Of a DNA stretch of 64,000 bases, positions 25,103 through 38,104 are shown piece after piece. Positions within the stretch are counted from its first letter, which is position 1; every line of letters begins with the position of its first letter. The position numbers were made by a program, and so were the translations under genes. A model generated the notes under the pieces. That model saw only the letters and a program-made list of their open reading frames with translations. It had not been told where the DNA came from and made no database searches. The DNA is from Neoarius graeffei (taxonomy: Eukaryota; Chordata; Actinopteri; Siluriformes; Ariidae): positions 15,054,537 to 15,118,536 of the forward strand of contig NC_083596.1 in the NCBI RefSeq assembly GCF_027579695.1, in the 5' to 3' direction.

Positions 25103-26788
25103 ATCATACCAAATGAATGAAACCCATTAGAAGGGAATAGAATACATGTTTTTATTCCATACATATATAACAGTGTCCTGTATGTATAGTAATTGTCCTA
25201 TATTGTATGCTCACTTAAGTTTTCCCAGTGACCATTACTTGAAGGCCATTTATCAAACCATGGTATTTATCCAGAAATTCCTTTTTAAAATGGTACACTG
25301 TCTCCACCATTCTGGTATATTCTCAGCAACAAAATGGCTGCTTGGGATCAGGACAAAATGGTGATCAGGGTTATCTATCAGCTGTGTGTGATGTCTGAGT
25401 AAAAGAGTTCCATCCTGAGCCCACAATTACAATGTAATCCACTCAGTGTGAAACAGTACACTCATAGCTTTCAAGACTAAAGAGTGATTCATCACTAGCA
25501 ACCAGGAAAAATAAAGAAATCTCAGAACAGGTTTGTTTAGTATGTGTTGAATTGGTATCATGTTCAGTCTAGAGGGACGTGCGAATTTTTACAGAGGACA
25601 CAAATAACACTGGTTTAATAACGACCAAAATCTTCATTTGTTTTCTATACTGCTTATCCACTGCAAACTGTGTGTAAGCTAGAGCAAAGTCCAGCTGACA
25701 CTGGGCAAGAGGCAGGGTACACCCTGGGCAAGTCACCAATCTATCACGGGGCTAACAGTGACACAGACAACCATTCACACTCACATTCATACTCATGGAC
25801 AATTCAGATTAGCTAGTTGACCTAATCCTGCGATGACCTGGCGACTTGAACCCCGCTTTTCGCCCATAGTCAGCTGGGATAGGCTCCAGCTTGCCTGCGA
25901 CCCTGTAGAAGGATAAAGCGGCTAGAGATAATGAGATGAGATGAGATCATACCAAATGAATGAAACCCATTAGAAGGGAATAGAATACATGTTTTTATTC
26001 CATACATATATAACAGTGTCCTGTATGTATAGTAATTGTCCTATATTGTATGCTCACTTAAGTTTTCCCAGTGACCATTACTTGAAGGCCATTTATCAAA
26101 CCATGGTATTTATCCAGAAATTCCTTTTTAAAATGGTACACTGTCTCCACCATTCTGGTATATTCTCAGCAACAAAATGGCTGCTTGGGATCAGGACAAA
26201 ATGGTGATCAGGGTTATCTATCAGCTGTGTGATGTCTGAGTACAAGAGTTCCATCCTGAGCCCACAATTACAATGTAATCCACTCAGTGTGAAACAGTAC
26301 ACTCATGGCTTTCAAGACTAAAGAGTGATTCATCACTAGCAACCAGGAAAAATAAAGAAATCTCAGAACAGGTTTGTTTAGTATGTGTTGAATTGGTATC
26401 ATGTTCAGTCTAGAGGGACGTGTGAATTTTTACAGAGGACACAAATAACACTGGTTTAATAACGACCAAAATCTTCATTTGTTTTCTATACTGCTTATCC
26501 ACTGCAAACTGTGTGTAAGCTAGAGCAAAGTCCAGCTGACACTGGGCAAGAGGCAGGGTACACCCTGGGCAAGTCACCAATCTATCACGGGGCTAATAGT
26601 GACAAAGACAACCATTCACACTCACATTCATACTCATGGACAATTCAGATTAGCTAGTTGACCTAATCCTGCGATGACCTGGCGACTTGAACCCCGCTTT
26701 TCGCCCATAGTCAGCTGGGATAGGCTCCAGCTTGCCTGCGACCCTGTACAGGATAAGCGGCTACAGATGATGGATGGATGGATGGATG
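25103..26788 (+). repeat. 843-bp tandem duplication, two units
   Basis: Unit 1 is 25103-25945 and unit 2 is 25946-26788; identical stretches recur at an offset of exactly 843. Both units end in a SINE 3' part, but unit 1 ends with a GATGA tail and unit 2 with a GATG tail. Confidence 0.85.
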
Positions 26789-27303
26789 GATGGATGGTTG
26801 ACCTAATCTGCATGTCTTTGGACAGTGTAAACTCATACATGCACAGAGAGAATATGCAAACTCCACACAAAAAGGTGGCGTTTGCATATTCAAACCACAA
26901 GGTTCGAATCCAGAACCTGCTTGCTGTGAGGTCCATCCATCAATTGTAGCCGTTTATCCTGTTCTACAGGGTCACAGGCAAGCTGGAGCCTATCCCAGCT
27001 GACGAGAGGCGGGGTACACCCTGGACAAGTCGCCAGGGCTGACACAGAGACAAACAACCATTCACACTCGGCACGGTGGTGTAGTGGTTAGTGCTTGAAG
27101 TGTGCATGTGACAAATAAACGTTTCTTCTTCATGGTCAATTTAGAGCCACCAATTAACCTAACCTGCATGTCTTTGGACTGTGGGGGAAACCGGAGCACC
27201 CAGAGGAAACCCACGCGGACACGGGGAGAACATGCCACGGGGCTCGAACCCGGACCTTCTTGCTGTGAGGTGACAGCGCTAACCACTACACCACCATGCT
27301 GCC
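26764..27303. mobile_element. SINE fragments, rearranged
   Basis: Minus-orientation SINE pieces (26800-26935, 26940-27065, 27130-27303) with internal gaps and a small plus-orientation head (ggcacggtggtgtagtggtta) at 27069 between them. Likely two or three overlapping insertions. Confidence 0.6.
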
Positions 27304-27660
27304 CAGATTTGTGAATAATTGGCATTTTAACTGTAGATTTAAGTAACTTTAAGCAAATTAACAAACCTTTTTAATACAACACATGAATTAAAAGCACTAT
27401 ATTACATTGCAAAAGCAATCAAGCTCATTTTTCTTTTTCAAAATTAGATATATTTATATTTATAAAAGATTTCCACACAGTTCTAGTTATTTCCTTCGTC
27501 ATATTTGCATACTGGTATTGACAGCAGGCTGTTACTGGTTAACTGGTGTTTCTGCCCTAGCAACATTCCATTCATGTGATTCTCCAATGACATTGCAAAA
27601 CAACAGCCTCACCAACCAATCATCATTCGCAATAAGTCCCGCATTGGGCAGGCCTGTCTG

Positions 27661-27679
27661 GAACATTCTCGAACTTTTC
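27661..27679 (+). promoter_or_regulatory. Heat shock element upstream of ubb copy 1
   Basis: GAAcaTTCtcGAActTTT gives three perfect alternating nGAAn/nTTCn modules and a partial fourth, about 234 bases before the TATA box. A CCAAT box (accaaccaatcatc) lies about 45 bases further upstream. Polyubiquitin genes are classic HSF1 targets, so the site fits the gene. Heat inducibility here is inferred, not seen. Confidence 0.7.
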
Positions 27680-27894
27680 ACAGCGATTGTATTACTCCGC
27701 ATTGTCAAAAGTTCGAGTTTAATAATTATGTGTAACAAACGTACGTAAATTTTTAGATATATATTTATTTTTTCCAATAAAGAAATATATAAATCAAATC
27801 TAATAAAAGTCACTGTTTATTTTTGCCGAAAAAACAGGGACTAGTTTTACGTGCGGAAGGAAGTAGGTCCATGACACGCCGCGTGCGGAGTGTC

Positions 27895-27902
27895 TATAAA
27901 TA
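27895..27902 (+). promoter_or_regulatory. TATA box of ubb copy 1
   Basis: TATAAATA lies about 105 bases before the 5' UTR splice donor at 28008. Transcription probably starts near 27925, giving an untranslated exon of about 80 bases ending in CCAGAAG/gtaagt. Confidence 0.75.
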
Positions 27903-28007
27903 CACACTAGCTTCGCAGCGTTCTGTAGTGTTTTGTGTTTATATTCAGAACAGTTGGCTGTAAGGTTGGTGTTTCAGGAGCTTACGAACAAATCTTTTGT
28001 CCAGAAG

Positions 28008-29946
<1,939 letters not shown>

Positions 29947-30044
29947 ATGGTCTGTCTTTAAATACCTGAAGTTATCCCAGTTAGTCTTATCCTGCACCTT
30001 CTGTTTTTGTTACCAATTGACTTCAAATGTAGACACCTCAGTAA

Positions 30045-30050
30045 AATAAA
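30045..30050 (+). terminator. ubb copy 1 polyadenylation signal
   Basis: AATAAA about 100 bases after the stop codon. The second copy has the same hexamer at 59794-59799 at a comparable distance. Confidence 0.65.
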
Positions 30051-31069
30051 AAATTAAATAAGTTGAAATGCATTGAAGTTTGGTTTTTTTTTCAAGCAAA
30101 TACAGTAACATCTAGCAGTTAGGTTGTCTGCGTTAAACATTTTTGTACATATGGTGTGAAGGGAAATGAGTTAGACCAAAAACTGGCTTGTCTTTAATTG
30201 TTTCACCTTTTTAATCAATAGTTGGTTGACTCAAGTCTAGCAAGATGCCTTTTAAAATTAAAGTCTGCACTCAAACAGCAAGTCTTAAATATCATCCAGT
30301 TATACATGTAGAGTAAGATGGACCATATTGCATGGATAGAGAACTGTCTTGCAGTGCATCTATATTGTGTAGCTCAGGGTGTCTCAAGTGTTGGTTCATA
30401 ATTTCTTAATGCTGACCCCTTCCTGTGTTACAAACTTGGAACCCATGTTTGCTTCAGGGGTGAAAGTGCTTTCCTACACAAGAACCATGAAGACAGATAT
30501 GAATGCACAGAAATGATTAAGGAGATCAGTAGACAGTACACATGTACTCAAGATGAGTTTTTCTGGATGTAATATTTTTAATTGTAAGCTGTGGATCCAA
30601 GCTCGCACTCACCCAAGACTCCTACAGCAGTCAGCAAGAATTGCTTTTCTGTTAAATCAGGTAAGCCTATTGCTAAAGATGCTCTTCAGATTTGCATCGT
30701 GGATTTTTATTAAAAAGGGAGAGGGGTGACATAGTTGATAAACACTGACTCAATTTTGTCAATGTATGAGCATGTTGAGAGATATATGGAGCAAGTCTGT
30801 AGATCCTAAGCTAAAAGAGGGGGGGCATTTTAATAAAGCTATGAACAAATCTTTGAATTTATTTTGAACATGTATAAAAATGTATGTAACTATTTGTACA
30901 TAAAGAAAACAAGAGTGACAAATTAATAAAAATACATAGAGCTAAGACATTATGATACACCGCACATTGTTCAAAAAAGGAGTGGGAAGAAGTACAATAC
31001 TTTAATTTCCCACTCCTTTTTAACTACCCTGAAATCCAAACTTCATTAATACACCTATAAAAATGTATA

Positions 31070-31320
31070 CCATATATACACTTCTTGAATATCTTTATAA
31101 TTACAAAAATATATAATACACACCATATATACACTTCCTGAATATCTATATAAATATATACTACATTCCATATATACACTTCACAAATATCTAAATATAT
31201 AATTACAAAAAATATATATACTTCATAAATATCTATATAATTACAAAACTAAATATCTACTACATACCTATCCCTATGAATATATAAACTATCCCTATAA
31301 ATACATACCATATACTAAGT
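31070..31320. repeat. Degenerate AT-rich tandem repeat
   Basis: Repeats of about 50 bp of the form cttc(t/a)(t/a)gaatatctatataatta, next to a LINE fragment. The stretch from 30850 to 31070 shows nothing recognisable. Confidence 0.6.
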
Positions 31321-31850
31321 TCTAATATAACAATCAACTCTATCCCTTGTCATCCTCCATTGACATACTTCCTCTTCTCTATACTTGTTTAAAAATATTT
31401 TTTGTACCTTTTTTTTAAACAGATTTATATTTGCACTTTGTTTTATTTCTGTCTCCAGTCTGTTCCATAAAGTCACCCCACAGCTTGATACGCACGTTTT
31501 TCATATTTGTTCGAACCTTTGGTTTTTTTAAAATTTAGGTCTCCCCTTAGATTATATCCCCCCTCTCTCACTAAACATTCCTTGTATATTTTTTGGCAAT
31601 AGATTATTTTTCGCTTTGTACATTATTTGTGCTGTTCTGAATTTGACCAGATCCATAAATTTCAACATGTGAGATTTTGTGAATAGTGGGTTTGTGTGAT
31701 CTCTGTATCCTGTTTTGTTTATTGTCCTTATTGCTCTTTTCTGTATTGTACATATCGGCTGCAGAGTGGTTTTGTAGGTGTTTCCCCAGACTTCGACACA
31801 ATAAGTCAGATATGGCAAAAATAATGAGTAATATAGAGTATACAAAGATT
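31310..31850 (-). pseudogene. Non-LTR retrotransposon reverse transcriptase, 3' fragment
   Basis: The minus strand encodes YYSLFLPYLTYCVEVWGNTY, then IQKRAIRTINK and LLPKNIQ, the typical region after the RT catalytic core in fish jockey/Rex1-like LINEs. Reading continues with frame changes to about 31310. It is 5'-truncated and broken; the clade is tentative. Confidence 0.75.
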
Positions 31851-32574
31851 TGCGATCAAGAATGTTTTGTTTTCCACAGAATTGACGAGTACTTTGCCAG
31901 TTTTGCTATACATGCACAAGATAAAGAATGGTGACATTCAAGGGGTGAATTGCACTGGAGGAGCGAAAGTAATGACATTTCAATACAGAATTAACACAAG
32001 TCAGGTTTATTTAAAACAGGATGAAAATTGAGTTAGTTTGACTCGGGGATGTTGCTGACAATCTTAATAGGCTGTATAGCATTTCCTTGATTGAGCAAAG
32101 TGTATGGAGTTTTATTTTTAGTGATGTACATTGTGATTTTCATGCCCACTGAATGCATTATGTAAGTGAATATTACGTATATAATAAATACCAGAGTACA
32201 ACTTATTAGATGAAACATTTTCTAGCTTTATGAAATTTCATGACTTTATGCTATTCTGAAAACATATATGGCTACTCTATCAGGAAATGTAATTATGTTA
32301 ACATCAAAATTATTTGTTACCTAAACTCTGTATCCGCTATATATAATAGTGGGTGTAGCAGACATTTGAGGAACGCAGCTGAGAGTAATACGCAATCCCC
32401 ATATTCACACCCCAACACTATGGAGAAACACCCTATTTCTTTTATTTTTATTGACTTTCCCACAAAGATCAAATTGAGGCACTGGCCTCAAGAATCTTCA
32501 AATATGGGCAACTTTTCCCCCTCAATGTCTCCTGGAATTTATTAATTTAACTTATAAGAACCAGTTTATCCAAT

Positions 32575-32935
32575 TCTTCTTCTTTTGGCTGCTCCCGATT
32601 AGGGGTTGCAACAGCAGATCTTTCGTCTCCGTTGCTCCCCATCTTCCACGTCCTCTACCACACCTGCCACTTTTTTTTTTTTAAAGATTTTTTTGGGGCT
32701 TTTTTCACCTCCATTGGATAGGACAGTGCAGAGACAGGGTAGGAAATGAGCGGGAGAGAGAGACGGGGAGGGACCGGGAAACGACCCCGGGTCGGAACCG
32801 AACCCGGGTCCCCGGGTCTACGGTATGGCGCCCCAGCCACCCGAGCCACGACACCCCCACACCTGCCACTTTGATGTCCTCTCTCACCACATCTGTGTAT
32901 CTCCTCTTTGGCCTTCCTCGTAACCAGCTTATCCA
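32575..32935 (-). mobile_element. RTE LINE 3' end, carrying a SINE
   Basis: On the minus strand it encodes GRPKRRYTDVVREDIKVAG and ends in a ggggtcgcc-like/gcagccaaaagaagaagaa tail, matching the RTE copy at 52.7 kb. A second-family SINE (32665-32866) has inserted, with the duplication ccacacctgccacttt. Confidence 0.8.
32665..32866 (-). mobile_element. Second SINE family, tRNA-headed
   Basis: Same family as 13791-13973; the target duplication of 16 bases lies inside the RTE fragment. The region 32936-33655 beyond it shows only a weak SINE relic near 33185-33280. Confidence 0.85.
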
Positions 32936-33667
32936 GTAAAAATGCAAACTAACATTGCATATGTGAGCTTTCATTGCAGAATTTAGACATCAGCATGAGT
33001 GTACCCACCAACACCAGAGTATAAAGTCGTCCGACTGTTCTAGTTTAGGCGTGTTTCCATGACATGGGTACTATAAAATGATGAATTCCAGAATAAGAGG
33101 TGGAAATGTCAGCAAGAGCTGTGTTTTAGTGTGACACTGAAACCTGACGATTCATAGAAAAGTTACTCTCTGGATGGGGTATCTGTTCATCTACTCTGTG
33201 TCCATGTGGGTTTCCTCAAGGTTCTCCAGTTTCCTCCTACTTCCCAAAAACATGCCAGTAAGAGGAAGTGATAACCTGCTTCTAGGTATGAGAACATAGA
33301 ACACATTGTCCTATCTACAATGTGTTCGCAATTCATGCTCAGTGTTCCTGATCTGAACATACTGAAAGTGATAGTGCGAGATGTATTACTGTATTATTAC
33401 AGTATGGATCAGTGACAGTGATACTGGTATACAGTTCAAGGAATTGTGTTTTTTGAGTTTGACATGTCCAGTAGGGTTTGGTGAAATCGTGGAAAGTCTG
33501 ACCAGTGTGCACCATTTCTGAACAAACCATAACATTCTGGAGTGTGTTCCTCTGGCAACTCTGCAGTTATCCATTTAACCCAGCAGGTTGAGTTACAGAT
33601 TTAACCAAAGTATTAGGTTACTTTAACAAGACTGTTAATTTAAATTTACATAATAGTTGGGTTTCTG

Positions 33668-34046
33668 GCGGCACGGTGGTGTAGTGGTTAGCGCTGTCGC
33701 CTCACAGCAAGAAGGTCCTGGGTTCGAGCCCCGGGGCCGGCGAGGGCCTTTCTGTGTGGAGTTTGCATGTTCTCCCCGTGTCCGCGTGGGTTTCCTCCGG
33801 GTGCTCCGGTTTCCCCCACAGTCCAAAGACATGCAGGTTAGGTTAACTGGTGACTCTAAATTGACCGTAGGTGTGAATGTGAGTGTGAATGGTTGTCTGT
33901 GTCTATGTGTCAGCCCTGTGATGACCTGGCGACTTGTCCAGGGTGTACCCCGCCTTTCGCCCGTAGTCAGCTGGGATAGGCTCCAGCTTGCCTGCGACCC
34001 TGTAGAAGGATAAAGCGGCTAGAGATAATGAGATGAGATGAGATGA
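33668..34046 (+). mobile_element. tRNA-derived SINE
   Basis: Full length, with the target duplication gttgggtttctg at 33656-33667 and 34047-34058. Confidence 0.95.
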
Positions 34047-34078
34047 GTTGGGTTTCTGTTTCAGCCCAGTATTTTGGT

Positions 34079-34463
34079 GGTGTGGGGCGGCACGGTAGTG
34101 TAGTGGTTAGTGCTGTCGCCTCACAGCAAGAAGGTCCGGGTTCGAGTCCCGTGGCCGGCGAGGGCCTTTCTGTGCGGAGTTTGCATGTTCTCCCCGTGTC
34201 CGCGTGGGTTTCCTCCGGGTGCTCCGGTTTCCCCCACAGTCCAAAGACATGCAGGTTAGGTTAACTGGTGACTCTAAATTGAGCGTAGGTGTGAATGTGA
34301 GTGTGAATGGTTGTCTGTGTCTATGTGTCAGCCCTGTGATGACCTGGCGACTTGTCCAGGGTGTACCCCGCCTTTCGCCCGTAGTCAGCTGGGATAGGCT
34401 CCAGCTTGCCTGCGACCCTGTAGAACAGGATAAAGCGGCTACAGATGATGAGATGAGATGAGA
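34079..34463 (+). mobile_element. tRNA-derived SINE
   Basis: A second full-length copy, 32 bases after the previous one. Possible target duplication attttggt. The stretch 34464-35029 holds nothing I recognise. Confidence 0.92.
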
Positions 34464-35029
34464 TTTTGGTTATACTGACTGCAGTTCTGGGTTAAACTGA
34501 TCAAATTTATGAGCTATTATTGGTCCCTTTTCCTCCCTAATCATTATATATTCATTGCTAAATATTAGCTATTAACAGAATTGGCTAGCAAGCTGTAATT
34601 ATAGTTATCAATATCAATCATTTCACAAAAGTCATGTACACTGGGACATTCCACTGTGTATCACACCGATCTTCTGTGTTCACCAAATGAAATTACACTT
34701 CCTCGTTCGAAATGGTTATTACAGTAGAGTTAGTGATGTCGGCAATGGAAGAATATTAAAGCTCATCAGATGAAGATGTAAAGGAAGAAGGGATGTCAAT
34801 TTCACCAGAAGCACCTTTAAGGGGAATGTAAAAATCAATATCAGCAAGCTAGTCAACATGCAATAAATTGAGTGTGGCTTAATTGTTCGGACTCGACTTC
34901 CACTAGCAGAGCAAAAATAAGCATATTTCATGAGCGAGCATATTTCACAAATGTAAAAACTGTGATTACTATTACGACTACTATTATTACTATTACTGAC
35001 CTTATTTAAATCACAAGGGGACAGACATA

Positions 35030-35562
35030 CAGTAGTGTGCAAAAGTCTTAGGCACATGGAAAGAAATGCTGTAGACCAAATGGTTTAAAAATAATGAAAT
35101 GAAATTTTCAACTTAAAAAAATACTATAAACACCAGTAAGCCATAATATATGAAACAAAGTCAACATTTGGTGTGAGACGACCCTTTACTTTCAAAAAAA
35201 TTAGTAGTCTGAGGTACAGTGAGTGGAGTTTTATAAGGAAATGAGCTGTAGGTTTTACTGAGCATCTTGCAGAACCAGCCACAGTTCTTCTGAACACTTT
35301 GTCCCACTTGCTCCTTAATTTTGCACCAAAACCCAGTAGCCTTCATTGTTTTCTTTTTTTAATCTGAAAAGTGCTCTTATTTAATATACTGCTCAGATAC
35401 AAACATTTTTTCTGTAATGTTTAATTTTGTGCTGCAAAATGAACGTTTGGAACTCAAAAATGTTTCTGTTTGGAACTCAAAAATGTTTCTGTACTGACTC
35501 AATAATGTAGAAGTCATAAATTTTGTAAAAAAAAGGGTGCCTAAGACTTTTGCACAGTACTG
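35030..35562. mobile_element. Tc1/mariner-type non-autonomous element
   Basis: The termini cagtagtgtgcaaaagtctt and inverse aagacttttgcacagtactg follow a TA at 35028-35029. The interior holds a short minus-strand transposase relic (35161-35346, TYSSFPYKTPLTVPQTTNF). Confidence 0.8.
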
Positions 35563-35569
35563 TGTGTGT

Positions 35570-35592
35570 ATGTATGTGTGTGTGTATATATA

Positions 35593-35650
<58 letters not shown>
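35570..35650. repeat. (TG)n/(TA)n microsatellite
   Basis: TG units grading into about 30 TA units directly before the next Tc1 element. Confidence 0.9.
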
Positions 35651-36611
35651 TACAGTGGTGCTTGAAAGTTTGTGAACCCTTTAGAATTTTCTATATTTCT
35701 GCATAAATGTGACCTAAAACATCATCAGATTTTCATACAAGTCTTAAAAGTAGATAAAGAGGACCCAGTTAAACAAATGAGACAAAAATATTATACTTGG
35801 TCATTTATTTATTGAGGAAAATGATCCAATATTACACATCTGTGAGTGGCAAAAGTATGTGAACCTTGGCTTTCAGTATCTGGTGTGACCCCCTTATGCA
35901 GCAATAACTGCAACTAAACGTTTCTGGTAACTGTTGATCAGTCCTGCACACCAGCTTGGAGGAATTTTAGCCCATTCCTCTGTACAGAACACCTCAACTC
36001 TGGGATGTTCATGGGTTTCCTCACATGAACTGCTCACTTCAGGTCCTTCCATAACATTTTGATTGAATTAAGGTCAGGACTTTGACTTGGCCATTCCAAA
36101 ACATTAATTTTATTCTTATTCTACCAAAAAATGGTTAAAGGACTTGTGTGCTTAAGGTCACAACCATTCTTTGGTAGAACAACTTGTGTGCTTATGGTTG
36201 TCGTCTTGCTGCATGACCCACCTTCTCTTGAGATTCAGTTCATGGACAGATGTCCTGACATTTTCCTTTAGAATTCGCTGGTATAATTCAGAATTCATTG
36301 TTCCTTTAATGATGGCAAGCCATGCTGGCCCAGATGAAGCAAAACAGGCCCAAACCATGATACTACCACCACCATGTTTCACAGATGGGATAAGGTTCTT
36401 ATGCTGGAATGCAGTGTTTTCCTTTCTGCAAACATAACGCTTCCCATTTAAAACAAAAAGTTCCATTTTGGTCTCATCCATCCACAAAACATTTTTCCAA
36501 TAGCCTTCTGGATTGTCCACATGATGTTTAGCAAACTGCAGATGAACAGCAATGTTCTTTTGGAGAGCAGTGACTTTCTCCTTGCAACCCTGCCATGCAC
36601 ACCATTGTTGT

Positions 36612-37089
36612 TGTTAGGACTAGGACTGTTTTGGCCTCTAGAGGCCGCTGTTATTTCCTTTTCATGTCGTGTTTATTTTGGCCTCTAGAGGCCGCCACTG
36701 TTCCTGTGTCTTGTGTTTGTGTTAATTGCCTAATTATCTTCACCTGTGTCCTTAATTAGTTTGTCTATTTATACCCCTGAGTTCAGTCCTCTTGTCACGG
36801 AGTCTTTGTGCTGTTATGTTTATCTCCAGTTTCCTTTGTACTGTGTTTTTTGATCTTCTTAGCTTTTGAATTTTTGCACTTTGCTTTTCTTTTGGATTAT
36901 ACTCTTTGGGTTTTTTTTGTCTTTTGTTTTGCCCTGTATATAGTGTATATAGTTTAAATAAACCTTTTGATTCTTTTTCTACTTCCGCCTCACGCCTCTG
37001 CATTTGAGTCATCCCCCTGGTGGCCTAGTGGGGGTTTGCTGGATTATCACACCAACGAACCAGGTTCGAATCCCAGCAAAACCCTAACA
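36612..37089 (+). repeat. 5' LTR
   Basis: 478 bp. U3 holds two copies of the 14-bp palindrome GGCCTCTAGAGGCC (36633-36646, 36680-36693) and a TATTTATA box (36766-36773). The transcript probably starts about 31 bases later, at 36797 (ACGGAGTCTTT). An aataaa near 36957 could serve polyadenylation. Confidence 0.9.
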
Positions 37090-37090
37090 G

Positions 37091-37101
37091 AAAGACTCTG
37101 T
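37091..37101 (+). promoter_or_regulatory. Self-priming primer-binding site
   Basis: AAAGACTCTGT lies one base after the LTR. It can pair over 11 bases (one G-U) with ACGGAGTCTTT at 36797-36807, the predicted 5' end of the transcript. No tRNA 3'-end complement (TGG...) follows the LTR. This is the Tf1/sushi arrangement. Confidence 0.7.
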
Positions 37102-37102
37102 C

Positions 37103-38104
37103 ATGACCGACTCAGCAGAGGCTGCTTCAACTGTCTACCCGGCCAACCTTCAGGGAATTATGGCAGCTTTGACACGCTTCGGAGCGACCATGGACGCTCA
37201 TGGACGTACGCTCACCAGCCAACGTGAGGCCCTTGCTCGCCACGAGGAACTGCTTCAGCAAATTGGGAAAACCCTGGCACAGCTGACATCTCTGCCTGCA
37301 TCTCCTGCTCCTGATCCAGCTCCCACTCCTGCTCCAGTGCCTCCTGCCATGCTGCCTTCTTCACCTCGTGAACCCAGCCTTCCTGCACCACAGAGGTATG
37401 ACGGCAAGCACAGTGAGTGCCGAGAGTTCCTTACCCAGTGTCAACTCACCTTTGAGCTTCAGCCTACCACCTACACTACGGATCGCCGCAAGATTGCCTT
37501 TGTGATCACCTTATTAGCTGGTAAGGCGCGAGCCTGGGCTACTGCTATCTGGCAAAGACAGGGACCTGAGTGCTTTGATTTCCAGCTGTTTTCTGAAGAG
37601 ATGCTTCGGGTCTTCGATCAGGCAGACATCAGTACCGACGCAGCCCGAAAGCTCATGTCCATCCGGCAAGGAGGAAGCGTCGCAGATTACGCCATCTCGT
37701 TCCGAACACTCGCAGCAGTAAGTGGATGGAACGAGACTGCCCTGGTGTCAGCCTTTCACCATGGTCTGTCTGACCCCATCAAGGACGGTCTGGCCTCTAT
37801 TGGATGCCCAAGTGACCTCGAAACCCTCATCTCACATGCTATTCGTCTGGACAACAGGATGAGAGAACGCCACCAAGCCTTGAGCCCCCCCAGCCTCCCT
37901 ACCTCTACCTGGAGACCGTCTACCTCCTTCAGTGACTGTCCAGAACCCATGCAAGTGGGTCGTACTCGCCTCTCCGCATCTGAGAGGGAGCGCAGAAGGA
38001 GGGACAAGTGCTGCATCTACTGTGGCAAGCCTGGTCACTTCCGAGCATCATGTCCCGAACTCTTGGGAAAAGGACCGCCCCGTCCAGCCGAGGGAGGGTT
38101 GTGA
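37103..38104 (+). CDS. Ty3/gypsy Gag
   Basis: 333 residues. A predicted helical N-terminus (about 15-75) is followed by a Pro/Ala-rich linker (about 80-120). The retrotransposon Gag domain follows (about 125-240; [23 protein letters not shown]), and then a CCHC zinc knuckle with Cys304, Cys307, His312 and Cys317. Gag forms the particle that packages the element RNA. The ATG lies one base after the primer-binding site, so the leader inside the body is almost nil. The frame ends at 38104, overlapping the pol frame that opens before 38008; moving between them needs a -1 shift (or equivalent recoding). Confidence 0.92.
   Translation: MTDSAEAASTVYPANLQGIMAALTRFGATMDAHGRTLTSQREALARHEELLQQIGKTLAQLTSLPASPAPDPAPTPAPVPPAMLPSSPREPSLPAPQRYDGKHSECREFLTQCQLTFELQPTTYTTDRRKIAFVITLLAGKARAWATAIWQRQGPECFDFQLFSEEMLRVFDQADISTDAARKLMSIRQGGSVADYAISFRTLAAVSGWNETALVSAFHHGLSDPIKDGLASIGCPSDLETLISHAIRLDNRMRERHQALSPPSLPTSTWRPSTSFSDCPEPMQVGRTRLSASERERRRRDKCCIYCGKPGHFRASCPELLGKGPPRPAEGGL

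Noticed and set aside
36752-37012. 86-codon minus-strand frame repeated at 41556-41816
   Set aside because: Antisense frame within the LTRs, identical only because the LTRs are.
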